Source of the DNA: a virus | IMG/VR virus record: IMGVR_UViG_3300034117_000713 | Span: 1-64,000 of that record | Length of the DNA stretch: 64,000 nt | Direction: 5' to 3' (one strand) | Part shown: one piece after another, positions 1 to 8,193 of the stretch | Layout: each line of letters begins with the position of its first letter | Position numbering within the stretch: the first letter of the stretch is position 1 | Translations under genes and position numbers: made by a program | Notes under the pieces: model-generated | What the model was told of the DNA's origin: nothing | Seen by the model: only the letters and a program-made list of their open reading frames with translations | Database searches by the model: none

Positions 1-1750
1 CAACGCCAGTGCCGATACTATAACCAAAGATCTTAGATCCTAAGAAAATTTCTTTGTACACTGGGCTGCTATATGCAACACCGTTATTATCATAAATCTC
101 AAATCTCGGTGCTTGATTTAATGCAGTCTTTTGTTGGCTCGATACCCAATTAGTTCCATTGAACCACCAGTTTTCACCACGCTTAACAGTACCTTTAGTA
201 ATGACAACCGAGTCGCCTATCTGAGGAGTAACGTCAAGTTCTTCGTCTAAACTGATTCTAAATTTTTCTCCAATTTTTACAAAATTAACAATATAAGTTT
301 TATTATTAACAAAATTATCAGAGTCAGACGTAAAGATTACTCGGTCACCTTGACCAACTTCTTCACCGTCAATGTAATATCCAACCGCACCTTCAACTGT
401 AGAAAATACATCAGTAGTAATAGTATCAATGAACTGCACATTCTTTTTAACAAAACTGCCAAAGTTATGAAGTTGCATATCAGCTTCAAATTCAACAATT
501 GGTCGTTTTGCTCTATCGCTAAATGGTAACAGCACCGGTACTCCGTTAAGTTCTGCACTTAATCGAATGACATCTTCGTGGAACCAGCGATTGTAGCGAC
601 TCCATGGATTTTTATCTTTACTGGATTTGTTAATTGTAATATATTCAGGAATTAAAGGAAGATTGATAGATTGGTCAAATGCATATTTGTCAAAACTCTC
701 GCTATCAAATCTTTCATCGAATACAGTAGAAAAGCGTTCTGGTGCAATTAGAGAATCAAATTCAACTAATTTAATTTCAGTACCTACACCTTCAACAACA
801 AATTCTTTATCTTTATATGTTTCTGGAGATACTTGGCCAACAAAATTAATTTTCATCCCGTTAGTAAATTCAACTCCGGAGAAAGACTTATAATTTTTCT
901 TCCCTAAAATTTCTTTCTCTACATCAATGAAGCTGTTTTCTTCAATATCTTTGATGATAAACTCGCCGCCATTAAGTATTTCTGTTTCTGAAACATAGTA
1001 AAGAACTTTAGGAGTTGTGTGATCAATGGTTAATGTTATTTCACCTTCAGAAATACCGTTGTTAGTACTAGCCCTGAATGGGGCTTCTTTCCCGATAATT
1101 CTAGAAGTCTTAATCCAAAATGTACTTAAACTCTTAACATTGAATTTATAAGTAACTCCCCTGTATAGAGTAATTTGAGGGGCCGGAGTAAGGCCGTCAG
1201 GAGTAAACACAAAATTAAAACCGTCAGCAGTGTCAGTTACATTATATGTACTAACAACTTCTCGCTGTTGGTTTGAGATTGAGATTGAATTTGGGCCCGC
1301 AGGAACCCAGTAGTATTTTTCAAAGTTAACAAATTTATCCCAGTCAATGTGAGGGTCATATGAATAGAATTGCGGATCAAATAGCCTGTCTAGTCTCGAA
1401 GTATTTGCACCTTCAAAGTCAAGTTGATTAATTAAATCATCATATGCTGTAGATTTGATAATTTTTAAAATATCATTAGTAACTACTAATGCAGGTTCTA
1501 ATTGATAATCTTGTCTAGTTTTAAGATTAGACTCGATATAATAATCTTTGCTTGGATCATATGTTGGAGTAATTTTACTACCCACCCAACCATCAAGTCT
1601 CTTTAATTGAGGGGGCTGTATTAACTGGTCAATAGTACCTGCTAAGAACTTGCTGTTCTTATCTGTCCTAAACAGCACCGGTAATAGATTAACACTTTTT
1701 CTAGTGCTCGGTGTGTTCTTGTCTTCCACCTGATTCAATTCATCAGACAT
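1..1750 (-). CDS. Large baseplate/virion protein in the gp7 position (3' part cut by window edge)
   Basis: An open frame of 583 codons runs from an ATG at 1750 to the window edge without a stop, so the C-terminal part is missing. The start overlaps the gp6 stop as TAATG, implying coupled translation. It begins MSDELNQVEDK and contains YDPHIDWDKFVNFEKYYWVP around residues 150-170, a kind of segment I associate with large virion proteins of marine T4-like phages. A beta-rich stretch around residues 220-290 (YRGVTYKFNV, then GISEGEITLTIDH and VLYYVS) resembles the cupredoxin-like modules of such proteins. In T4 the gene after 6 is 7, the wedge protein that bridges the hub and outer baseplate. 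The gp7 assignment rests on position, not on recognised sequence identity. Confidence 0.6.
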   Translation of the reverse strand, partial: MSDELNQVEDKNTPSTRKSVNLLPVLFRTDKNSKFLAGTIDQLIQPPQLKRLDGWVGSKITPTYDPSKDYYIESNLKTRQDYQLEPALVVTNDILKIIKSTAYDDLINQLDFEGANTSRLDRLFDPQFYSYDPHIDWDKFVNFEKYYWVPAGPNSISISNQQREVVSTYNVTDTADGFNFVFTPDGLTPAPQITLYRGVTYKFNVKSLSTFWIKTSRIIGKEAPFRASTNNGISEGEITLTIDHTTPKVLYYVSETEILNGGEFIIKDIEENSFIDVEKEILGKKNYKSFSGVEFTNGMKINFVGQVSPETYKDKEFVVEGVGTEIKLVEFDSLIAPERFSTVFDERFDSESFDKYAFDQSINLPLIPEYITINKSSKDKNPWSRYNRWFHEDVIRLSAELNGVPVLLPFSDRAKRPIVEFEADMQLHNFGSFVKKNVQFIDTITTDVFSTVEGAVGYYIDGEEVGQGDRVIFTSDSDNFVNNKTYIVNFVKIGEKFRISLDEELDVTPQIGDSVVITKGTVKRGENWWFNGTNWVSSQQKTALNQAPRFEIYDNNGVAYSSPVYKEIFLGSKIFGYSIGTGV

Positions 1751-4700
1751 TAATATACTCCCAATGTACTATTGATAATAGTTGCTGTTGTTTTAATTTG
1801 ATTTGCAGTGATAGCATCAATAATTTCAATATTACTTACGCCGGCACCGTTGATAAAAATTTCGTTGTTTTGGCAGGCAATTTCATACAAACTGCCAAAT
1901 GGTACATCTGCTTTTGGAACAATGATAAAGTTAGTAATATCAGGAGACATTATATTCATAATGTATGTTGACAACTCACTAAAATAAAATGTTTGTCCAA
2001 ACTCCCAATTTTCAAGTGCAAAAAATTGTTCAATGCCTGCTAATATTCTAGATTTTAGTTCGTTTTCTGTTGTACTTCTTGTGCTATTTCTAACTGCTTT
2101 AAATGTTGCTTGAAGATTTCTATCTGCCTGTGTTCCAAACAATACTTTATATTTTACTGGTTGGTAGATCAACTGATCGCTAATTGCCTTAATAGGTTCT
2201 AAGGTGCTGCTATAATTTTCTTCAAGTTCTGAACTAGTAGGAGGCAAAGGTTCGCCACCAGACTCAGATGTTAACCAATTTCTATAGGTAGTGTCGTATG
2301 TTTGTGTAAGAACAAATATATCAATTAAGTTAGTCTTGCTAGGATCTAGTCTACGATCGTCGCCACTGTTATGTCTATATTGAAATTTTAACCCTGTTCT
2401 ACCAGGCTTTGCAAAATAACTAGGTTGTAATATATACGAGCTTTCTGCTGCTTCTGCATAATGTTTAATAACGTTAATTGATTTATCGTAGAAATAAAAT
2501 AACTGCCCTTCAACTTTTGCTGACTGCGGAACATCTTCTTCCGTAGGATAAGCAAGAATCTCTGCATCAGTAACAATTGAATATGTTAAGTTGTTATCTG
2601 CATATTTGAAATAGACAAACTTATCTTTAAATCCAGTTTGAGGACTTAATGAGGCAGGGGCTACAATGTCAGTGAACGCATCTGGGTTTTCAATTTGATT
2701 GTCTTCGTACTCGTCTAAGAAAGATACTTGAATTTTTTTAGGTTCAATATATCCGTCTGCTTCGACAATATTGCCATCAATTTGCCAACCATAGTCTGTA
2801 CCAAGCGGTAACGTAGAATACTGTGTTTCAGAAAAAGAAATACTCACTACTGAAGTTAGTGTGTTATACCCTGAACCTGAATTTACTACAATAATACGGT
2901 CCACTGATCCATTTTTTAACACAGGATAAAACTCTCCAGAACTACTGCCAGTGATAGTGATTTGAGGAGTAGAGACGTAACCCTTGCCTCGATTAATAAT
3001 GTTAAATCCAGAAACACTGCCGCCAGTACCTGTTGATGTTAATGAAATAATAGCATTTCCGTAATTAACAGGAGACGGATTAGTTCCAAGAATTTTAATC
3101 TGATCTTTTACAAGAGTATTTTTTGTAAAATCATAATTCTTTGTTGTGGAATCAAAGAAGAACGAAGTGTCACGTTCACTTTCAAAAATATAGTCTGTGA
3201 TTCTATATTTTACTTCGTAGCCTATTCCAGTCCAAGTAAATGCAAATAACCAGCTGGCATCTTTATTAGTGTTTGAAGAATCTTTTTGGTATAGGATAGT
3301 AAAAGGATTTGTCAAGTCGAGGTCGGTATCGTTAATCACATACCATGAGCGAGTGTCTTCTGCAAAACTTAGACCAAAATTTCTTTTGGCCAAGGAAAGA
3401 TTAACAATATCAGTCTGTAATGAATAACTGAATACACTGTCAAAAGGAGGAATAATTTCTCTTATAATAGCATTCGAAGGAATATTCTGTGTAACAATAA
3501 TAGGGCCGGTGCCATCAGGTAAATTGCCCTGGCCACCGTATGATCCATCACCAATGATTAATGATGTCTTAACCCATTTAAAATCTTTAGTAGTTGAATC
3601 GCTTATTGTTGTTAAGTTTCCGTTTGACAAAAAGTATTGTCCTTGTGGCGGAACGAACTTAACAAGAGCACCGGGCTCTAAATAACTTAGATTGCTGGCA
3701 GCAAAAATACCTGTTTGTAGAGCTACCCCAGTTAATCCATCTTTAAAATATCCAGTAGATTGATTAGTACTTTTAGTAGACTGAGTCCATACTGCTGGAG
3801 GGTCAGATACTGCTGGACGCGGCCAGTAGTTTAGGTAAAAATTATTCATGCTTGCAGATTCAGCAATAGGAATAATTTTGTTAATTACTGCTGCATAAAT
3901 TTCGTTTTTGTTAGAGTAAGAAAACTCTAATGTCAGTGTCTTATCTTCTTGGTATAACGCACCATCTTCGCCAAATATATTAGTTCCGGAATATTTTCCA
4001 CTAACGTCACTTAGTTCGTAATACTTAGAAATTCCGCTAGAAATTCTATTAACACTCTTAATCTTAACAATATCTGCACCCGCAGTTAACGGTGCAATGT
4101 TGTAATCTTCGGCAGTAATCATTCTATTTTGGGTGTAGAAAGACTGCGGTGCTTTCAATTTAATGTTAGCATCTGACTCAGGACTTTCACTGTTATTAAC
4201 AGTGTATTGTAAACTGAATGTTAAAGATAGCTGTTGCTTTTGTCCTATTTTATTAAAATAAGGTAAAGAAATTTGGACCCCGTTAATTTGTTCAGGCTTA
4301 ACAGAATACTTTAATCCGTTACTCTGTCTGTAAAACAATACAAACTGTCCTTTGGGCAAGTTTCCAAACAGTCCGTCAGCAAAGTTTAAATCAATTTGAT
4401 CGTCTTGTCGAGTAGTAACTGCAAAAATATTTCTTTCTTGATTGCTCAAGCTGTTATATATTACGTTATTCCCGCTCAGGGCTTGAACCTTAGACCAACT
4501 TGTGTCATAGTTTCCGTCAGCATCGAGCTGCCATAGCCACACATCGTTATCATTAATGTTGCTGGCATTAATGCCAACAATTTCGTTCGGCACAGGTGCA
4601 TCGACACCAAACGAAGCTAAGTTCAATGTACCTTGACGAAAGTGTGCAAAGAAGCCAGTATTAGCACTTGCACTGCCTTTACTATCGTTTCTAAAAATAA

Positions 4701-5409
4701 AGCTAAACTGATCAGCTGGCTTAGGTATTGACTCATAGATATGTGTCTTGCCGGTAAATTCGCAGCTAGTGATTTCAAAAGGCATTGAAATGCCGCCAAT
4801 TGTTTTGTTAAAGCCAAACACAGGAACATCAGAATTTGCAGTGTTTAACTTGTATTGTTCTGTAGGAATGCCGTTGATTGTCTTTTTATCATAGGGCTTA
4901 CCAAATGTAACAGATCCGGGCATAGCACCGTTAATGATAGTGACAAACTGTTGGTACCAATTAGTGTTACTAACATCGTTCCAGGTGATCACAGTGTTTG
5001 CTAAATTACTGCCGTTAGCATCAAATACGTTATCAGTTGTAGAAACTGCTGTTAGTTTTAAAAATCCATTAGCAGGAGTGTTACGCTTGGCATTATAATT
5101 GATCAACTGTGCTAGACGTAAAATGCTGTCACGACGCTGTGCTGTTTCTAAAAAGTTTTCACGTGCATTAAGGTCAACACGGAAACTTAAATTCTGTCCT
5201 AGGTAAGCAATGAGATCAATCAGTGCAACATATTCGCTAGATTCAATATAGTCGTTAAAATCTTCTGGGTACTTTTCGCGGAGATAGGAAATCATTGTCC
5301 TACGAAGAGTTTCAAAGTCGTAAGATTTAAAATCAGAATTCTTAAAAGATTGATATACTTTTTTCCAGTCTTCTGCGACCAGTAGTTTTGAATTTGTTGA
5401 CGGGATCAT
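1750..5409 (-). CDS. gp6: Baseplate wedge protein gp6
   Basis: 1219 aa. The N-terminal 110 residues carry the gp6/J-like signature: FETLRRTMISYLREKYPEDF, YVALIDLIAYLGQNLSFRVD and then QRRDSILRLAQLINY. T4 gp6 forms the inner ring of the baseplate that opens when the sheath contracts; T4 gp6 is 660 aa, so this one is nearly twice as long. The extra length includes a Gly-rich insert at about residues 795-850 with two G-x-GY turns (RGKGYVSTPQITITG and NSGSGYNT). The C-terminal 150 residues (NLQATFKAVRNSTRSTTENE, ILAGIEQFF) look like the typical gp6/GpJ end. The start has an AATAAATA late-promoter match 25-32 nt upstream, and the stop overlaps the next gene by one base. Confidence 0.92.
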   Translation of the reverse strand: MIPSTNSKLLVAEDWKKVYQSFKNSDFKSYDFETLRRTMISYLREKYPEDFNDYIESSEYVALIDLIAYLGQNLSFRVDLNARENFLETAQRRDSILRLAQLINYNAKRNTPANGFLKLTAVSTTDNVFDANGSNLANTVITWNDVSNTNWYQQFVTIINGAMPGSVTFGKPYDKKTINGIPTEQYKLNTANSDVPVFGFNKTIGGISMPFEITSCEFTGKTHIYESIPKPADQFSFIFRNDSKGSASANTGFFAHFRQGTLNLASFGVDAPVPNEIVGINASNINDNDVWLWQLDADGNYDTSWSKVQALSGNNVIYNSLSNQERNIFAVTTRQDDQIDLNFADGLFGNLPKGQFVLFYRQSNGLKYSVKPEQINGVQISLPYFNKIGQKQQLSLTFSLQYTVNNSESPESDANIKLKAPQSFYTQNRMITAEDYNIAPLTAGADIVKIKSVNRISSGISKYYELSDVSGKYSGTNIFGEDGALYQEDKTLTLEFSYSNKNEIYAAVINKIIPIAESASMNNFYLNYWPRPAVSDPPAVWTQSTKSTNQSTGYFKDGLTGVALQTGIFAASNLSYLEPGALVKFVPPQGQYFLSNGNLTTISDSTTKDFKWVKTSLIIGDGSYGGQGNLPDGTGPIIVTQNIPSNAIIREIIPPFDSVFSYSLQTDIVNLSLAKRNFGLSFAEDTRSWYVINDTDLDLTNPFTILYQKDSSNTNKDASWLFAFTWTGIGYEVKYRITDYIFESERDTSFFFDSTTKNYDFTKNTLVKDQIKILGTNPSPVNYGNAIISLTSTGTGGSVSGFNIINRGKGYVSTPQITITGSSSGEFYPVLKNGSVDRIIVVNSGSGYNTLTSVVSISFSETQYSTLPLGTDYGWQIDGNIVEADGYIEPKKIQVSFLDEYEDNQIENPDAFTDIVAPASLSPQTGFKDKFVYFKYADNNLTYSIVTDAEILAYPTEEDVPQSAKVEGQLFYFYDKSINVIKHYAEAAESSYILQPSYFAKPGRTGLKFQYRHNSGDDRRLDPSKTNLIDIFVLTQTYDTTYRNWLTSESGGEPLPPTSSELEENYSSTLEPIKAISDQLIYQPVKYKVLFGTQADRNLQATFKAVRNSTRSTTENELKSRILAGIEQFFALENWEFGQTFYFSELSTYIMNIMSPDITNFIIVPKADVPFGSLYEIACQNNEIFINGAGVSNIEIIDAITANQIKTTATIINSTLGVY

Positions 5410-5433
5410 AAACCGAATTACCTTAATATTGCA

Positions 5434-5441
5434 TATTTATT
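5434..5441 (-). promoter_or_regulatory. T4-type late promoter (AATAAATA) for gp6
   Basis: Read on the minus strand this octamer is AATAAATA, one mismatch from the T4 late -10 element TATAAATA. It lies in the 55-nt gap between gp25 and gp6, 25 nt before the gp6 ATG. Confidence 0.55.
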
Positions 5442-5464
5442 GGAAAAATAAACCACGTAGTTTA

Positions 5465-5899
5465 TTACCCTGCCAAGCCGACACGCTTATCAAAAGATAA
5501 AATCATACCGTCACTTACATCAGTACCTTTATAGGATAATGTAATTTCTAAAAGAAATCCGTAGTCTTGTTCAACAATGTTTACTAGAGTAGGAATTACT
5601 CTAGGATCAGATGCAAGGATCCGATCGATGTCTGCAGAGATCTGTTGCTTAACATTAGGTGTTAACGGCTCGTATATTAGATCCCAGACTACTGAACCAA
5701 AATTAGGATTCATTAATCTTTCTCCTTTACGAGTGTTGAATTGATTTAAAATATCTTGTTTGATCAATTCATAGTCGTAGAGTTTGACATTAGTAGTTGT
5801 ATCGTCTACTGTACTGAACCCTTTATAGAACTGACTAGTTTTAGTAGTAGTTACATTTTTAAGGTTTGGAGGAGTTATAACTATATTTTTGTAGGCCAT
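5465..5899 (-). CDS. gp25: Baseplate wedge protein gp25
   Basis: 144 aa, close to T4 gp25 (132 aa). The family core is clear: NQFNTRKGERLMNPNFGS, then VWDLIYEPLTP, followed by helices and a beta segment (GFLLEITLSYKG). Gp25/GpW-like proteins sit at the inner baseplate where sheath polymerisation starts. It lies 16 nt after gp5 and 55 nt before gp6 in the baseplate operon, with its own AATAAATA element just upstream inside the end of the gap to gp5. Confidence 0.93.
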   Translation of the reverse strand: MAYKNIVITPPNLKNVTTTKTSQFYKGFSTVDDTTTNVKLYDYELIKQDILNQFNTRKGERLMNPNFGSVVWDLIYEPLTPNVKQQISADIDRILASDPRVIPTLVNIVEQDYGFLLEITLSYKGTDVSDGMILSFDKRVGLAG

Positions 5900-5904
5900 A
5901 ACTC

Positions 5905-5912
5905 TATTTATT
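5905..5912 (-). promoter_or_regulatory. Possible late promoter (AATAAATA) before gp25
   Basis: Minus-strand AATAAATA, only 5 nt upstream of the gp25 ATG at 5899. If used at T4-like spacing, transcription would start at or next to the start codon. Gp25 is probably also read from the upstream operon promoter. Confidence 0.4.
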
Positions 5913-5915
5913 CAG

Positions 5916-8192
5916 TTATTTTACTCCGGTTCTTACAGGGTTTCCTGACCCATCGACAATAGGTGTGCCATCACTAGACGTCACAACTTTACCTTGTAGC
6001 TGTGCCAAGAAACAATTATAAAACCCAGTTTTCTTTGCTTTAATATCAGGTGTGTTAAACCCAACAGCTTTACATGCGGCTGCAAAATAACCCGGATCAG
6101 ACGGAGACATTTTAACTCTGTCAAGCAAATACTTAACGCTAACTTCTGCAGCAATTGTTGGATCCATTAAAAGTTTAGGATTGTTAATTAAGTCGTGACC
6201 TGCTAGTGTTCCGTATCTGCTGTAGTTACCACGTCCTGTAAGCTGAATGTATCCTCGGCCAATAAATTTTGAACCGTCGCCAGCTTCTGTATTGCCTAGA
6301 CCTCGACCTTTAGCGGTCTGGTATCCGTATAAGAATTCAGGTAAAGTATTATTAGGGTTACCTGAATACTTGTCAGCAAGTGCTCGATCACCTTTGAACA
6401 CACTAGGAAAGACCTGCAACAATCTATCAGTCTTGTAATTAAAGTTTTCTTCAACTAGTCTCCAACGGCATTCGCCGCCGGCAATGCCCAGCAACGCTGC
6501 CACTGCATACGGGCTTGTTAATCCAAATTTTGCACAGGCTGCTTTAATTGCTGCAATTCCTGAGGATGCACCGGAGTCTCTAATATCTTTTGCAAATTCA
6601 GGACTGCATGTTCCCGGAATAGATTCTGCATCGTTAGCAGGCTTCTGTGTTCCGATATTTGGATTATCAGCTACGCCACTGCTTGCCCTGCTTTGTAAGG
6701 TATTATCTGTTGCGTCGGGACTAAACTGTTTAGGGTTATTATTTTCATGTTGATCCCACGGCTCGTGAGTAGGAACACGTTGCATAATACTTCGAATAGG
6801 AGAAGCTTTGTAGAATTGGCCGTTTTCCCAACCAGCTGATTTTTGTCTGTTAGGCAGTGCGTATAGTGGAAGATCGGGCGGTACCGTTGCTTGTTCGGCA
6901 GTTTCTGCTGCTTCTGCTGCCGGGCCATTCATATGAATTGCCGTAGCACTTTCATAATAATTTCCGGCGGCACCTACATGGAAACTTGCACCAGTACTTT
7001 GACGCATATTTCCTTCAGACGCTAGATTCATTGTGCCTTCAGCAGAGACCTTAATACTTGCACCGCATAATGTTTCGTAATCACCTATTATGGTTAATTT
7101 AGAAGCCGCACCCACAGTTTCATCTTTAGTCTTTGAAAAAACAATTCTCGTCTCTTCATCAACGCTTAAAAAATAGTGTCCGCTAACATTAGTCTCCATG
7201 TTCTTTTCAGCACGGAAATTAATATTTCTACCAGCTTCAATGTTTACATCTCGATCTGCTCTAAAATTAAAATCTTGTTCAGTATGAATACTAATTGAGT
7301 CTTCGGCATAGATATCAATCTTACCGTTGCTGGTTAATTCTACCCACGCAGATCCTTTGCTATTACCAATGTAGATCAAATCCTGACTGTTGTGCATTAA
7401 GATTTGATGCCCTGTTCTAGTTCTAATTCTTACTAGCTCGTTCTGGCCGTTTTGGTCACCATCGTCGAAAACAAATTGTGTTCCGCCTAATCTACTTACC
7501 GGTGCAGTAGAAATACTTTCATATCCAATGTACCCTTTCTTTCCATTTGGATCAAGGGGGCCGGGTGTGCTAATACCAAATACTGCACTAGGAATTTCTC
7601 GTCGGGCACCACTAGTCGTAGTACCTCTAATAGTATCAGTAAGTAATCCCTGTGCTAGCAGTCTATCTGCAAAAGGATGTATAGGTTTTGTATATGTGTC
7701 TGGTTTGGGGTTAGAAAGATCTCTACCTTTCTTTAAAAATTCGCCCACTGGTACATTTCTAGTGCCGTATTTTCTTTCTTGTTCAGCGGTCATTGCCACG
7801 GTCTGACTTGCTGCAAGACCAGGAATCATATGATTTTGAAATGTCTCAGGTACGCAACCTAACCAATAACCAGAATTTGGATCTCCGTCAATAAACATGC
7901 ACATTACCGTTGTGCCAATGTCGGGCGGAACAAACCACATACCGTAACTTTTTTGAACATCATTAAAATCTGCGGAGTTTGTACCTTCGTGTTTAATAGA
8001 TGTGACACCGTAAAAAGGAGTCATATAATGAACAATCACTGTTTCATTCTGTAGGGTAACTTGGCCTTGAGTAGACTTAATCAAGGAGACTTCGAGGCCG
8101 CCCATGTACGTAGGATCAAGGTAGTTTGTAATTACTCCTAGCCAAGGCCCGGGATGTGGTAATTTTTGTCTTCTGCGGGTTTGAATACTCAT
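5916..8192 (-). CDS. gp5: Baseplate hub/needle protein gp5 with C-terminal GH19-type lysozyme
   Basis: 758 aa. The N-terminal ~130 residues are a gp5/VgrG OB-fold (HPGPWLGVITNYLDP, GGLEVSLIK, DIGTTVMCMFIDGDPNSGYW). Residues ~270-430 are short alternating repeats (IDIYAEDSISI, NIEAGRNINFRA, LASEGNMRQS) typical of the triple-stranded beta-prism needle. Residues ~545-735 look like a GH19 chitinase/endolysin: AALLGIAGGECRWRLVEENF (first candidate catalytic Glu is E574), LLQVFPSVFKG, then DGSKFIGRGYIQLTGRGNY. In T4 gp5 the lysozyme is a GH24 domain between the OB fold and the needle, so both family and domain order differ here. It should pierce the outer membrane and cut peptidoglycan during infection. 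The start lies 1 nt past the upstream stop (TAATATG). Confidence 0.9.
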   Translation of the reverse strand: MSIQTRRRQKLPHPGPWLGVITNYLDPTYMGGLEVSLIKSTQGQVTLQNETVIVHYMTPFYGVTSIKHEGTNSADFNDVQKSYGMWFVPPDIGTTVMCMFIDGDPNSGYWLGCVPETFQNHMIPGLAASQTVAMTAEQERKYGTRNVPVGEFLKKGRDLSNPKPDTYTKPIHPFADRLLAQGLLTDTIRGTTTSGARREIPSAVFGISTPGPLDPNGKKGYIGYESISTAPVSRLGGTQFVFDDGDQNGQNELVRIRTRTGHQILMHNSQDLIYIGNSKGSAWVELTSNGKIDIYAEDSISIHTEQDFNFRADRDVNIEAGRNINFRAEKNMETNVSGHYFLSVDEETRIVFSKTKDETVGAASKLTIIGDYETLCGASIKVSAEGTMNLASEGNMRQSTGASFHVGAAGNYYESATAIHMNGPAAEAAETAEQATVPPDLPLYALPNRQKSAGWENGQFYKASPIRSIMQRVPTHEPWDQHENNNPKQFSPDATDNTLQSRASSGVADNPNIGTQKPANDAESIPGTCSPEFAKDIRDSGASSGIAAIKAACAKFGLTSPYAVAALLGIAGGECRWRLVEENFNYKTDRLLQVFPSVFKGDRALADKYSGNPNNTLPEFLYGYQTAKGRGLGNTEAGDGSKFIGRGYIQLTGRGNYSRYGTLAGHDLINNPKLLMDPTIAAEVSVKYLLDRVKMSPSDPGYFAAACKAVGFNTPDIKAKKTGFYNCFLAQLQGKVVTSSDGTPIVDGSGNPVRTGVK

Positions 8193-8193
8193 A

